Assembly: GCA_002104895.1 (NCBI GenBank)
Contig: MCFG01000228.1
Span: forward strand, 1-64,000
Direction of reading: 5' to 3'
DNA from: Anaeromyces robustus
Taxonomy: Eukaryota > Neocallimastigomycota > Neocallimastigomycetes > Neocallimastigales > Neocallimastigaceae
DNA: 64,000 bases
The notes under the pieces are model-generated. The model made no database searches. It had not been told where the DNA came from and saw only the letters and a program-made list of their open reading frames with translations. Each line of letters begins with the position of its first letter. Positions within the stretch are counted from its first letter, which is position 1. The position numbers were made by a program, and so were the translations under genes. Of the stretch, positions 30,154 to 42,127 are shown piece by piece.

Positions 30154-30766
30154 TATATTAAATATAATAAATTAAAAAAAAAAAAAAAAATATTTTATCT
30201 TTTTAAATTAAATATATTATTAAATAGTTCGTGAATAGAAAATTGGAAAAAAAAAAAATTTTTTTTTTCTAAATTTAAAATAAAAACTTATATAAACGTT
30301 TTTGATAAAAAAAAAATGTATATTTAATTTTATTTTTTACTCTATGGAATTAATATGAAATATATAAATTGTGTTTATGAATTATTATTAGTATTATTAT
30401 TATTATATTTATATATTAATGAATTTGTTTATTTAAAATGTATATTTCTACTTTCTTTTCCTTTTTAACTCTGTTTTTTTCTTTTTTTTCTTTCTTTCTC
30501 TTTCTTTCTTTTTCTTATATTCTCATATTCTCTTTTTATGGATAAAATATTGTCAATTATTTTTTTTTTTTTTTTAATCAGTTTACGTTTTATGTCCTAA
30601 CTTAAAATTATATTAATATAAAATTATACATAGGTATTTTTATTTTATTTTAACTTGTGGAATTTTTTTCATTAAAACTAAATTTAAATTAAATTGAATT
30701 TATTAATAATAATTTCTTTTATATATATATATATATATTATGCTTTATCATTAGATCTATAAAGTT

Positions 30767-30809
<43 letters not shown>

Positions 30810-30906
30810 TTTTCTTTCTTTTCTTTTTTTTGCATTTTTTAAAAAAATTTTTTTTTCAACATCTTATCTTTTTATCTTTTTTTTTTCCTTTTTTATTTTC
30901 TTCTTC
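28097..30906. other. Convergent intergenic region
   Basis: About 2.8 kb between the 3' ends of TATDN1 and the acidic membrane-protein gene. It holds A-rich and T-rich blocks, (TTG)n at about 29992-30010, TTTAG-type words at 30055-30090 and TTA arrays near 30122. A short palindrome ACTAACTAAGTTAGT lies near 29071. No coding exon was recognised. Confidence 0.55.
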
Positions 30907-32466
30907 TTAATAATGATGATAATTATTTGAATTTGAATTAGATGGTGTTGAAAAACTTGAACTTCTTCCTATTGGACTTGCTATTGGACTTCCACTGATA
31001 GGACTTCCTATATTACTAATAGACATACGTCTTTGAATAATTAATTTACTTAATTCTTTCATTTTTTTAGCAATTTTATCTTGTTCTTCTTTCATAATTT
31101 GTCTCATTTCTGCAATTTGTTGTTCATTCCAATTTAATCCTTCTAAAATTTCATCTTCATCATAACTACAATATTCTGGAAGATATTTTAAGAAACTTGC
31201 AACATCTTTAGTTGTCATATTTAAGAAACGTAATATTCTACCAACTAATATACTATAAGATTCATTATTTTCTACAACTATCATATTATCTTCATTTTCA
31301 TCTTCTTCATCTATTTCTTCATCTATTTCTTCATCTCCTTCTCCTTCTTCTTCTTCATCTCCTTCTTCCCATTCTCCATTAATTTTTCCTTTAGATGATG
31401 ATATTGATAATTTTTTATTTTTATTACTATTATTTCCATTATTTCCATTATTTTTATTTTCATTATCATTTAATACAACAATAACTTTTTCACCATTTTC
31501 ATTGACCATAACTACACGATCTCCTTGTACATCACCTGGATGAATACTTGTACGTACAAGATGTACTGGTACTTTGGATATAATTCTAGCAAATGAATCC
31601 ATATCATCATTAGCATAAGTTTTACACATTTCTGCAACAAATACTTCATCAACATCTAATGCAGAAAGTAATGGTGGTAAACTTTTAGAAAGAATAAAGT
31701 GATGATGATTTTGAATAAATCTTGCAACTTCTTGTGCTGACATATCAATCATTTCAAAAAGTTGATAAAATTCTAATTCACTATGATTAAAACAATAATA
31801 ATGTTGTAAACCATTCATAACTGCAGCTATATCAACATCCTTCTTTTCCTTTAATATACATAATGTATCAACAATTAATTCTGTTAAATAATCAATATCT
31901 ATTTTACTTGGTACACGGAACATTTGACCAAAAGCATAACCAATATGTTGTGAATCTAATTTTAAAATTTCATGTAAAAGCATAGATAAAGCAAATGGTG
32001 ATAAATCTAATGAATTAAGAACTAATCCTAAATTTTCTTTTGAAGTAACATCAAAGTATAATGGATCCATAGAAAGATCAAATTGTTCAAAAGTTTCTCT
32101 TAAAATATTATCAACAATAGCTCTAGTTTTTAAACTAGTATTACGTAAAACCCACTTTATATAAATAAATAAGTTGAGAAATAAAATATTATTATTGATA
32201 GAATTATAATTATAAAAAAAAAAAAAAAAATTAAAGAAATTAAAGATGATTTAATATAAATATATATAAATATATATAAATATATATAATATTTAAATAA
32301 ATTATATTAATAAAAATAAAAAAAAAAAATAATAATAATAATAGATATATTTAATTAATAAAAATTATTATTATCTATTTACTTATTTATATTATTAAAA
32401 TCAAAAATAATATTAATAATAATAAATTATATATATATATTTATATATTTATATATTTATATAATA

Positions 32467-32504
<38 letters not shown>

Positions 32505-34878
32505 TTTATTTTTTTTTTTTTATTTTTTTTTCTGTTTTAAAACTTACCATAGTTTGTGGATCAGTTTCTCTGAAAATACGATCAAGAATAACGTCTGGTA
32601 AAACTTTTGGTTTCTTTTCATCTTGATTATAAATTGGTAATGGAAAAGCGGTAGTAGATGTAGATAAAGGAGTTTTAAGGGAACTCATTAATAAATCCAT
32701 TGGAGTATTAAGATGAAGAGATTGACGTTTGGATGGGGTATTAAGTGAATTACCATTAAGACTATGTGATGATAATTTATTATTTAATGAAGTATTAATT
32801 AAAAGGGATTGTTTCTTTGAATTTTCTTGCTTTTTAGAACTATTTTCTTTTTCATCTTCATCTTCATCTTCATCAACCCATTCACCATCATCATCATCTT
32901 CATCTACCCATTCACCATCATCTTCATCTTCATCAACCCATTCACCATCATCATCTTCATCAACCCATTCACCTTCATCATCACCATCAGCACCACCTTC
33001 ATAAATAATTTCTTCATGACCAATGACATCAGCTGAATTTATTTTAACTGGTTTCTTTACCTCTACATTTTCTTTTTCTTTTTCATCTTTGATAAATGAT
33101 TGATCAGATTCTGAATCATTCACTACTTTATCAATTTCATTAATTAAAGATTCAATATATTGTCCTTCTTCTTTTTCAGTAGAAGTAATAGGTAAATCAT
33201 GTGAAATATCTCCAAAATCAATTAATGGTTTTTCATCATCTTCAACATTTGATAATTCAATAACTTCTTCAGTAACATCTTCAATAGCTTGTGGTTCAGT
33301 ACTATCATCAGAAATTGGTATTTCAACTACTTCTTCAATAATTTCTTCAATAACTTCAGATTTTTCTGGATTATTATTATTTTCATTATCAACAATAATT
33401 TCTTCTTCTTCCTTTGGTTTTTCCATTATTTCTTGTTCCTTGTCATTTTCTTCTATAGCAATTTCTTCTTTTTTAACTTCAATTTCATTATTATTATCAA
33501 TTGGAAGAGTTTCTGGTTTAATAATATCTTCAATAAATTCTTCAGCCTTTACTGAAAGAGCCTTTACTGAAAGATCCACATTCTGAACTTTTTCAATAAT
33601 TTCTGATTCTTGTTCTGGTTCTGGTACTGATTCAATTATATCTTCAACAATCTTTTCTGCAATTGATGAATTATTTTCAACGACTTCCTTTAATTCTTCT
33701 TCAACCAATGGTGCTTCAACGACTTCCTTTAATTCTTCTTCAACCAATGGTTTTTCAACGACTTCCTTTAATTCTTCTTCAACCAATGGTGCTTCAACGA
33801 CTTCTTTTAATTCTTCTTCAACCAATGGAGCTTCAACGACTTCTTTTAAGGTTTCTTCAACCAATGGTGGTTCAATAATTTCTTCAGAAATATTTTCTAC
33901 AATAACATTTGATTCTGATTCTTCTAAAGATTTTGTTACATCATCTATGATAACATTAACTCTTTCTGGATTTTCAATAATTTCATTTTGTTTTTTATCT
34001 TCTGGAATAATAATATCTTCAACAATTTCAATTAATTTTTCTGGTTCTTCAATAACTTTTTCAACTTTAGTAATTAATTCTTCTGGTTGTTGTTCTTTTT
34101 GTTCTTGTTTTGGTTCTTGTTCTTGTTGTTCCATTAAATTATCATTTGTTTTTTCATTTAATGGATTAGTAATATCATCAACAATTTTGGTTTCAACAGC
34201 ATCATTCATTGGTGATGATACTGGAATTAATATTTCTTTATTATTATTATTGATAGTTTCAACTACAGGTTCAGATATTTCATTTTCTAATATTTTCTTT
34301 TCTTCTTCGTCAACATTAATAATTTCCTTAATGGGTTGTTTATTTGGTATTTGAATTTGAATATCATCAATGATGGAAGTTGGAATGATTTCAATATTAT
34401 TAATGACAGGAATTTGACGAGTTCTTTCTTCTAATTCATTTTCTTTTATAATTTCATTAACAATTTCAGTTTTTTCAATATCTAATGAATTATTATCTTT
34501 ATTATATTTTGGATCTTTAATATTTTCAGTGACATAATAAGAAGAATCATTTTCCATTTTCTCTATTACATGATTTTCATCCTTTTTAAATTCATCATGA
34601 ATATCAGTATCAACAGCAGTTTCTGTATTGTCAAAATTTATAATTGCTTTTTCTTTTTCCTTTTCCGTATCATCTTCTTTTTTCACATTTTCCTTTTCAT
34701 CTTCTGATTTTTGTTCTCTACCATCAGTAATTCTTTTTCTTTCAGGTGGACCACTAATTCTCTTACCACCTGAATCTCCTCTCTTTTTACGTAAATAATA
34801 TGAACGAACTAAATAAAATATAATCAAGAAAAAGATAAGTTTTTTTACACGTCTATAAAGAATTGCAAGACTTGACAT
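30907..34878 (-). CDS. Highly acidic single-pass membrane protein, unknown function
   Basis: Two minus-strand exons, 34878-32548 and 32154-30907, joined by a phase-0 intron (GTAAGT donor) to 1192 residues. The start is the ATG at 34878 (MSSLAILY), preceded by an AAACAAACAAACAAA leader. Residues about 13-28 (KKLIFFLIIFYLVRSY) form one transmembrane segment followed by a basic stretch, so a membrane anchor with a large cytosolic or lumenal body is likely. Residues about 100-700 are Glu/Ile/Val-rich low complexity with four or five copies of EAPLVEEELKEVV and four GEWVDED units. The second exon encodes an ordered, helix-rich part (FALSMLLHEILKLDSQ, FYQLFEMIDMSAQEVARFI), another acidic patch, then a Ser-Pro rich C-terminus (SPISGSPIASPIG). 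I do not recognise the family. The ordered C-terminal third is the part most likely to show homology. Confidence 0.75.
32850..32985 (-). repeat. GEWVDED coding repeat
   Basis: Four units encoding GEWVDED with short Asp/Glu spacers, 33-42 bp apart. The regularly spaced Trp residues in an otherwise acidic stretch are unusual. Confidence 0.85.
33675..33875 (-). repeat. Tandem coding repeat, 42-bp unit (EAPLVEEELKEVV)
   Basis: About five direct copies of a 14-codon unit within the acidic gene, four nearly identical at DNA level (GGTGCTTCAACGACTTCCTTTAATTC on the plus strand recurs in part). They encode alternating acidic and hydrophobic residues, suggestive of an extended helix or binding repeat. 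Confidence 0.85.
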
Positions 34879-35011
34879 TTTGTTTGTTTGTTTGTTTCTT
34901 ATTAATAAATTATATTTAAATTTAAACAAAAATAATTTTTTTTTTAGTTTATTTTGCTGTTTTTTTATTCTTTTATTCTTTGGTTTTTCTTTTTTTTTTT
35001 AGAAAACTTTA

Positions 35012-35054
<43 letters not shown>

Positions 35055-36316
35055 TAATTTATTGATTTATTGGTATTTATTTTTAAATTTTGTATTGCAA
35101 TTTATTTTATTTATGAGTTTTATATTTCTTTTTTATTACTTTTATTTTTATTTTGTCTTTTTTATTTGTTGATTTATATTTCTTTTTCTTTATTTATTTA
35201 TTTCTTTTATTTTATTATTTTATTTTTGTTTTAATTTCTTATAACTTATTCTTTAAAATGGCTTAATTTAAATATTTTATTCAATTATCTATTATTTTAA
35301 TAATTATTATTATAATAAAAATTATTTTCTATATATATATTATATAATAATAAAAATATTAAAATAAAATAAAATAGAATAAAAATATATTAATAATAAT
35401 ATATATATAAAAATTAAATAATATTTATATAAATTACATTACCTAAATTTTGTTTTTAAATAAGATATATAAACAAAAAAGGTATTACAAAATATTTTTT
35501 GCGAGTATTTTATAAATTAAATTTTCGTTAGGCTTATTCTATTTTCATAAAAAAAATATAAATAAAAAAAATCTTTCTAAAATTACAAAATTATTGTTGA
35601 AAAAAAATTAAAAAAAAAAACTAGTGTTTCTTTTTTTTTTATTTTGAATATATTACTAGATTATTTTGTTTTCTGAGTATTTTTCTAATTCCCTTTTTAC
35701 AATTTATTCTTTGAAAAATTTCAATTTGAATTTACTATTTTAGTATTTCAATATTTTCAAAATTTCTTTATTTTTCTTTTTTCTTTTTCTTCCTTTATAG
35801 TTTTATATTCAAGGATTATATTTATATAAATGATATCTACAAATATATAAAGTGTACAATTGGTATTAATTTAATAAACAGGTAAAAATCTACCCGAAGA
35901 AAATGTAATAGCACCTCTTTGTTTGTTTGTTTGTTTGTTATTTTTAATATTGTTTTTCTAATATGTTTTTTAACTTACTTTTTTTTCTTTTCTTTTTTTT
36001 TTTAAATATTTTCTTTTTTCTTACTATTATACATAATTATGTAAATAGTAAAAAAAATAATAAATAAATAAATAAAAAAAATTTTAAAAAAAAAAATAAA
36101 TAAAAATTATAAAAGAATAGATATATCTTCAAAAAATAGAAAAAAAATAATTATAATTGTTAATAATAATAGAGTTATAAAAATTGATTAGGTATTATTT
36201 TTAATTTTTTCTTTATAAATATATACTATAATATAAAATGTATATTATTAATTTTATTAATATTATTAAATAAAATAGTTTATTTTTATTTTTTGGTTAT
36301 TATACATTAAACTAAA

Positions 36317-37019
36317 TATTTCTTCAATCTCCTTGTACGGTTTATATATTTAATATTAAAAAAATATCTTATATATAAACATTTAATGGTCAATAAAATT
36401 TATTATATATATCAAAAAAAAAATGATAATATATAATAGCAATCACAAAAGTATGTATAACTTTATAAATGAATTTTATGTATTTTTATTTTTATGAAAT
36501 AAATTATATATAATATAAAAAATATTTAAAAAAAAAAAAAAGATTAATATCAATTTATTTTATATATATATATATATTTTTTTTTTAATATTTATAATAT
36601 GATAATTATAGTTTATTATTGTATTGAAATATTTCTATCATCTAAAATTCAAAATTATATTAAAATTATATTATAATAATAAATAAAATAAAATATATTT
36701 CTAATAAAAATAAATCAATAAATAAATAAAATTCAAAAACGAATTGTTTTTTTCTTATTAATTAATTAATTAATTATTTTTTTAATCAAATAAAAATTCA
36801 CATTTGTTTAAAATCTTTGATTTCAAATTAAAATAGTTATATTTAATTTTTAAAAAAAATATACTTACTAAAATTATGATTTTATTTCTTATTATATTAA
36901 AAACTAGAGATTAAGTTTAAAAAATAAAAATAATCTTTAGTTTTTATTTTTCTTTTAATTAAATTTAATTTGTTTTAATTAATAATTAAATCAAAAAAGT
37001 GCAAGGAGTTTGAAGAATA
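36317..37019. repeat. Possible MITE-like element bounded by imperfect terminal inverted repeats
   Basis: TATTTCTTCAATCTCCTTGTAC at 36317-36338 is matched on the other strand by GTGCAAGGAGTTTGAAGAATA at 36999-37019, with one indel and two mismatches. The ends are richer in G+C than the non-coding interior of about 660 bp. No clear target-site duplication was found. Confidence 0.3.
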
Positions 37020-37095
37020 AGAAAAAAATTTTTACAAAGAAAAAAAAAATTATATAATATTGTTCCCGAAGTATCTTCTTATTTACAAAAAATTC

Positions 37096-37226
37096 TTTTA
37101 TTTATTTATTTATTTATTTATATATTTATTTATATATTTATATATTTATTTATTTATTTATTCATTTATTTATTTATTTATTCCTTCATTCATTTATTTA
37201 TTTATTTATTTATTTATTTATTATGT

Positions 37227-37258
<32 letters not shown>
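37096..37258. repeat. (TTTA)n microsatellite, interrupted
   Basis: Tetranucleotide array with TATA, TTCA and GTAA interruptions, giving an open frame only because the period shifts through all three frames. Confidence 0.9.
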
Positions 37259-37260
<2 letters not shown>

Positions 37261-37807
37261 ATAATATTAAATATAATAATAATAATAATTTTTAATATTT
37301 TATATATGAAATAATTGAAACAAAATATGAAAAGTAAATTATCAATATATTAAATATATAAAATCATATTAAATAAAATTATTTTTTATTGAAATGTTTT
37401 ATTTGATAATACAAATGATTTTAATTAAATTAATATATGTGTAATATATTATAATATATAAAGTTGATATAATTTAATATAATATTATAATATAATAGAA
37501 AATATATAAAAATTTTAGAAAGTATAATATAAAAAAAAAAATATCATTTCATATGTTAATTATTTATTATTTATTATTTATTAATAAAGTGGGTGTTAAA
37601 AGGAATAAGATATTTTTTTATTTTTTTTAACACTCAATATTAAATATAATAAAAATAAATATTTAAAGATTAAAAGATATATAAACAGTATTAATTATTA
37701 TCTATTTATTATTAATTATTAATTATTAATTATTAATTATTAATACATAATTTGTTATTTTATTAATACTCTATTAAAAATAATTTAAAACAGAAAATTT
37801 ACACAAA

Positions 37808-37839
<32 letters not shown>

Positions 37840-40834
37840 TTGTAATGTAGGTAATAATTGTTATTAAAATTTTTTTTTCATAAGCCTTTTTTTATAATAA
37901 ATAAAAATAAAAAATAATTTTTTTTTTTTTTTGCATATTTTTGTTTTATAATTTTTTTTATATGCAGTTAGTGGTAAAACAAACTTTAAAAAAAAATTTT
38001 TTTTTTTATTTTATTTATTATTATTATGGTAATCATTGTTACAATTATGGAGTAAAATTAAAACAATTTTTCAATGATATGAAACAGTTTAATTTACCAA
38101 TTTTTTTTTTAACTTTTTAACCTTTATTATTTATTATTTATTATTTATTTATTTATTATTTATTATTTATTTATTAATGATTAATAATTAGTTTTGTTTT
38201 TTATGTTTTTTTTTAAAAAATAAAATATTATTATATAATATAATATAATAATAATAATTAAATAGTATAGGATGACAAATTATCTTAATTATATATTTAT
38301 ATAATAAAGATAATTAATAATATATTCCTACCATTATTTATAAAGAGCGCATTACCTAAAATTTTAAAACCATAAAAAATGCATAAACATGTTTACATAA
38401 TATAAAAGTAAAAAGTGTCACATTTATATGATTTATTAATCATCTACTTCTACTTCTTTCAACTATATACATAATGAATTAATAATTATCTATTTAAACT
38501 ATTAAAAATAAATAAATAAATAAATAATAATCAAATAAATAAATAATTAATTATATATTAAATAAATGAATAATTATATAATAAATAAATAAATAATATA
38601 TAATATTAACTATTATTAAATTATTATTATTATTTATTAATGAAATATCAACCTTTGATATTTTTTATTATTATAGAATAATTTATTATATTATTGTACC
38701 ACGCAATGTAATTAATAATATATTTTATATTAGGTACATATATAATAATTATATTGTTAATATATGGTATAATTACCAATAATTATAAATTAAATCAATT
38801 GTGTTATATTAAATACAATTTTTAAAATATTTTAATACAAAAATATAAAACTAAATTAAATAATATATTTATCCATTTAAATACAATATATTGATAATAT
38901 ATTATTTGATTTAATTTTGTATATATTTTAATTATCACAAGATAAAAATTTTTTATTCATTTTTTTTTAATTATCTTAAATAGTATATAATTAAAATTAT
39001 ATAAACATTATTATTGCTTTTTCATATTTAATAATACTTTCCCATAATAATAGTTAATAATTATTATTATTCTTTTATAATTAATGTTTTTTTAACTATT
39101 AAGATGAAGGTTGTTATTGCTTTTAATGTTATATTATACTTTGTTATTATTATTATTTAATAGCTTAATATTCATTAATATTTTTTTTATTCTGTTATAT
39201 TAAGTTGTTATGTTATATGTCACATTTTTTTTTATTTTATCTTTAATAAGCCTTTAAAATAGTTATTAATTATATATTACAATATATTTTAATATATTGG
39301 AAATTTTGTATGTTTTAATCCATAACTTTTTTTATTTTTATTTTTATTTTTTGATCTTTTTTTGTTTTGTTGTATTTCATAAATTAATTACAAAATAATA
39401 TAATCTAATATATTCTACATGAATATTAATAATTAAATATTTAATATATAATAATATAATTTATAATATATTAATTTTATTATCATTAATAGATATTTCT
39501 AAAATTTTCTATATTTTTATATATTATTATTCATTTCATTTTTTATTTTTTATTTTTTTTTAATTTTTTAATTTTTTATTTTTAAATCAACAATATTAAA
39601 TAATTAATTATTTACACTTTATTCTAATAAATATATGTTTGTATATTGAAATGTACTATAATTTATTATTATTATTTAATTCATGATATATAAAATAATT
39701 AAAATGTTTTAATCATAAAAAATAATTAAAAACTAAAAATAAATTAAAAAAAAACTTATATATTAATAATATAAATAATATAATAATAAATTTATAATAA
39801 ATATATAATAATATAATAATCATATTATATTATATATTTAATAATTTATAATCACAATTAATAATAATTCATAATTTATAATTCATAATTATAATAATTA
39901 ATAATTCATTATTCATAATTAAATTAAAATGGTCACTTTTTTTTTTTTATAATTTTAGTTTATATATAAAACAAAAAAAAATAAAAAAAATAAAAAAAAA
40001 AATGTGGTTTTTAATTAATTAACCTTTTCTATGCCACGATGATGAAATGATTAAACTTAAAACCATAATAAATAAATAAATAAATAATAAAAGAAGAAAA
40101 ATAAATAATAAATAATAAATAAATAATAAAATAATAAATAATAAATAAATAATTAAAAAATAAATAATTAAAAAATATTAAAATTTTTTATTTATATTTT
40201 TATTTATTATTATTATTATTTATTTCTCCAATATTAAAACCTGCCATAATTTTAAATAAAATAAAAAAAAAGTTTATAAGTTTTAAAAGTATGTACCAAC
40301 ATCCAACATTCAACATCCAACATCCAATATTTATTTTAATGTATTATTATGCATGAATGTACCGTAAATGACTAATAATCATATTAAATAACTAATGATG
40401 ATGTTAATTTGATGAAAACGATGATAAATGTTGGTGATAACAATGATAAAATACTAACTATTAATAAAATAATTTAAATATATATATATAACTTTAATAA
40501 AATAGATCAATTTAATTATTATATTATTATAAATACCATAAAAAAATAAAGGAATAATATGAAAATTTTGATATTTAAAAACATGGTTTTAAGTTTAATT
40601 AAAATAAAAAAAGAATAAAATAAAAAATTTGATATTTTTTGATATTTTTTTAAATATAATAATAATGTCAAAGATATTTATATTAATATTATTAATAAGT
40701 AATCCTTTGTTTAAATTAATAAAATGTTATTTATTAATTTAATATATATCTTATATTTTATATGTTTTATATTTTATATTTTATATTTTATATTTTATAT
40801 TTTATAAGTATAAAAATTATTATCTTTCATTATT

Positions 40835-40866
<32 letters not shown>

Positions 40867-41910
40867 TAATAACATTTTTTATTTAATAATCAGATTTTGT
40901 TTTTTTTATTTTTTTTTTTCAATTTATGTTTTTTTTTTTTTTTTTTAAAAGAAAATTTTAATAAAAATTAATTAAATTTTAACCAATAAATTTTTTTTAA
41001 ATTTTTTTAAAATATTTATATTAAATTTATTAATTTATTTTAATTTTATTTTTTGTTGGCTTAGTTCTAAAAAATTAAATGGATGAATTAAATAAATTTT
41101 AATTATTCCAATAATACATAAATAATTAAATAATTAAATAATTAATAAATAATAATAATACTAAATAATAAAAATACACAAAGTATTCATACATTAATAA
41201 TAATAAATAATAATAAATAATTAAATAATAATCATAAATAATTAAATTAATATTTTTAATAATTAATAATAATAAAAGATGATAAACAATGTATTTTTAA
41301 GAATTCTTTATTATTAATAAAAATTATTTAATTATTTATTATATAATGATTTATTCTGGACTTTTAAAATTATTAACAAGCTTTTTATTTAACTTTTTAA
41401 AAATAAAAAAAAAAAAAAGGAAAAATAAAAGTTTCTATTAATTTTTTATTATTAATTATTATATAATATTTATTAAGAAAATAAATTAATTAAAAGGTTA
41501 TATTTATATTATTTAGTTTTTAGAAAGAATATATAAAATAATTATAATAAATATTATATAGATATTTATTATATTTATAGATATATTCTTACATTGATTA
41601 AAAATGCTTATATATATTATTAACAATTAACAATTATTTATTTATATATATATTTTTTAGTTTATTCAATTCCTTTATAGTATTTTCTTTATTATTATTT
41701 TTTAATTATAGTGATTTATTTTATATTATTAAAATATTCATTAAAGTATATTGATTATTATTATTAATAAAAAGAGAAAAAGTTTCTATATTAGTAAGTC
41801 TATTTATTATATTAGTTAAAAAAATAAAAAAAAATAATTCAATTTTTATTATATTTTATTTTATAATTAAATAAAATTATAATATCATTTCTATAAAATA
41901 TAATAATACA

Positions 41911-42066
41911 ATCTTATATTTATGTTATTCTTTGTATATTATATTCTTATATTTATGTTCTTCTTTGTATATTATATTCTTATATTTATGTTCTTCTTTG
42001 TATATTATATTCTTATATTTATGTTCTTCTTTGTATATTATATTCTTATATTTATGTTCTTCTTTG

Positions 42067-42075
<9 letters not shown>
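41911..42075. repeat. 33-bp tandem repeat, five copies
   Basis: Five head-to-tail copies of a 33-bp unit containing CTTATATTTATG and TTCTTTGTATATTATATT, immediately downstream of the DRC10 stop codon. The first copy differs at one position (GTTATTC versus GTTCTTC). Being a multiple of three, the repeat mimics an open frame in all phases; it is more likely 3' UTR or flank. Confidence 0.9.
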
Positions 42076-42102
<27 letters not shown>

Positions 42103-42127
42103 TTGTTGTTGTGGATTATTTATTTCT

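Larger units (their letters stand above)
34879..42127. other. Large gene-free stretch of about 7.2 kb
   Basis: Upstream of the acidic membrane-protein gene and downstream of DRC10. It is A/T low complexity almost throughout, with (TTA)n at 35017-35053, (TTTA/TATT)n at 37096-37258, (TTTC)n at 40841-40868, a short (CATCCAA)-type tandem near 40300-40330 and a 33-bp repeat at 41911-42075. A pair of 21-22-bp imperfect inverted repeats lies at 36317-36338 and 36999-37019. The few brief higher-GC patches (35880-35930, 38030-38100, 40290-40440) do not assemble into exons with a plausible protein. I see no gene. Confidence 0.5.

Noticed and set aside
32827-34354. Plus-strand open frames of Ser/Phe/Ile-rich protein
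   Set aside because: They mirror the Glu/Asp-rich minus-strand coding repeats of the acidic membrane protein.
39103-39160. Short ORF starting MKVVIAFNVILYFVI
   Set aside because: Only about 18 codons in A/T-rich DNA with no downstream exon; a signal-peptide look is expected by chance at this composition.
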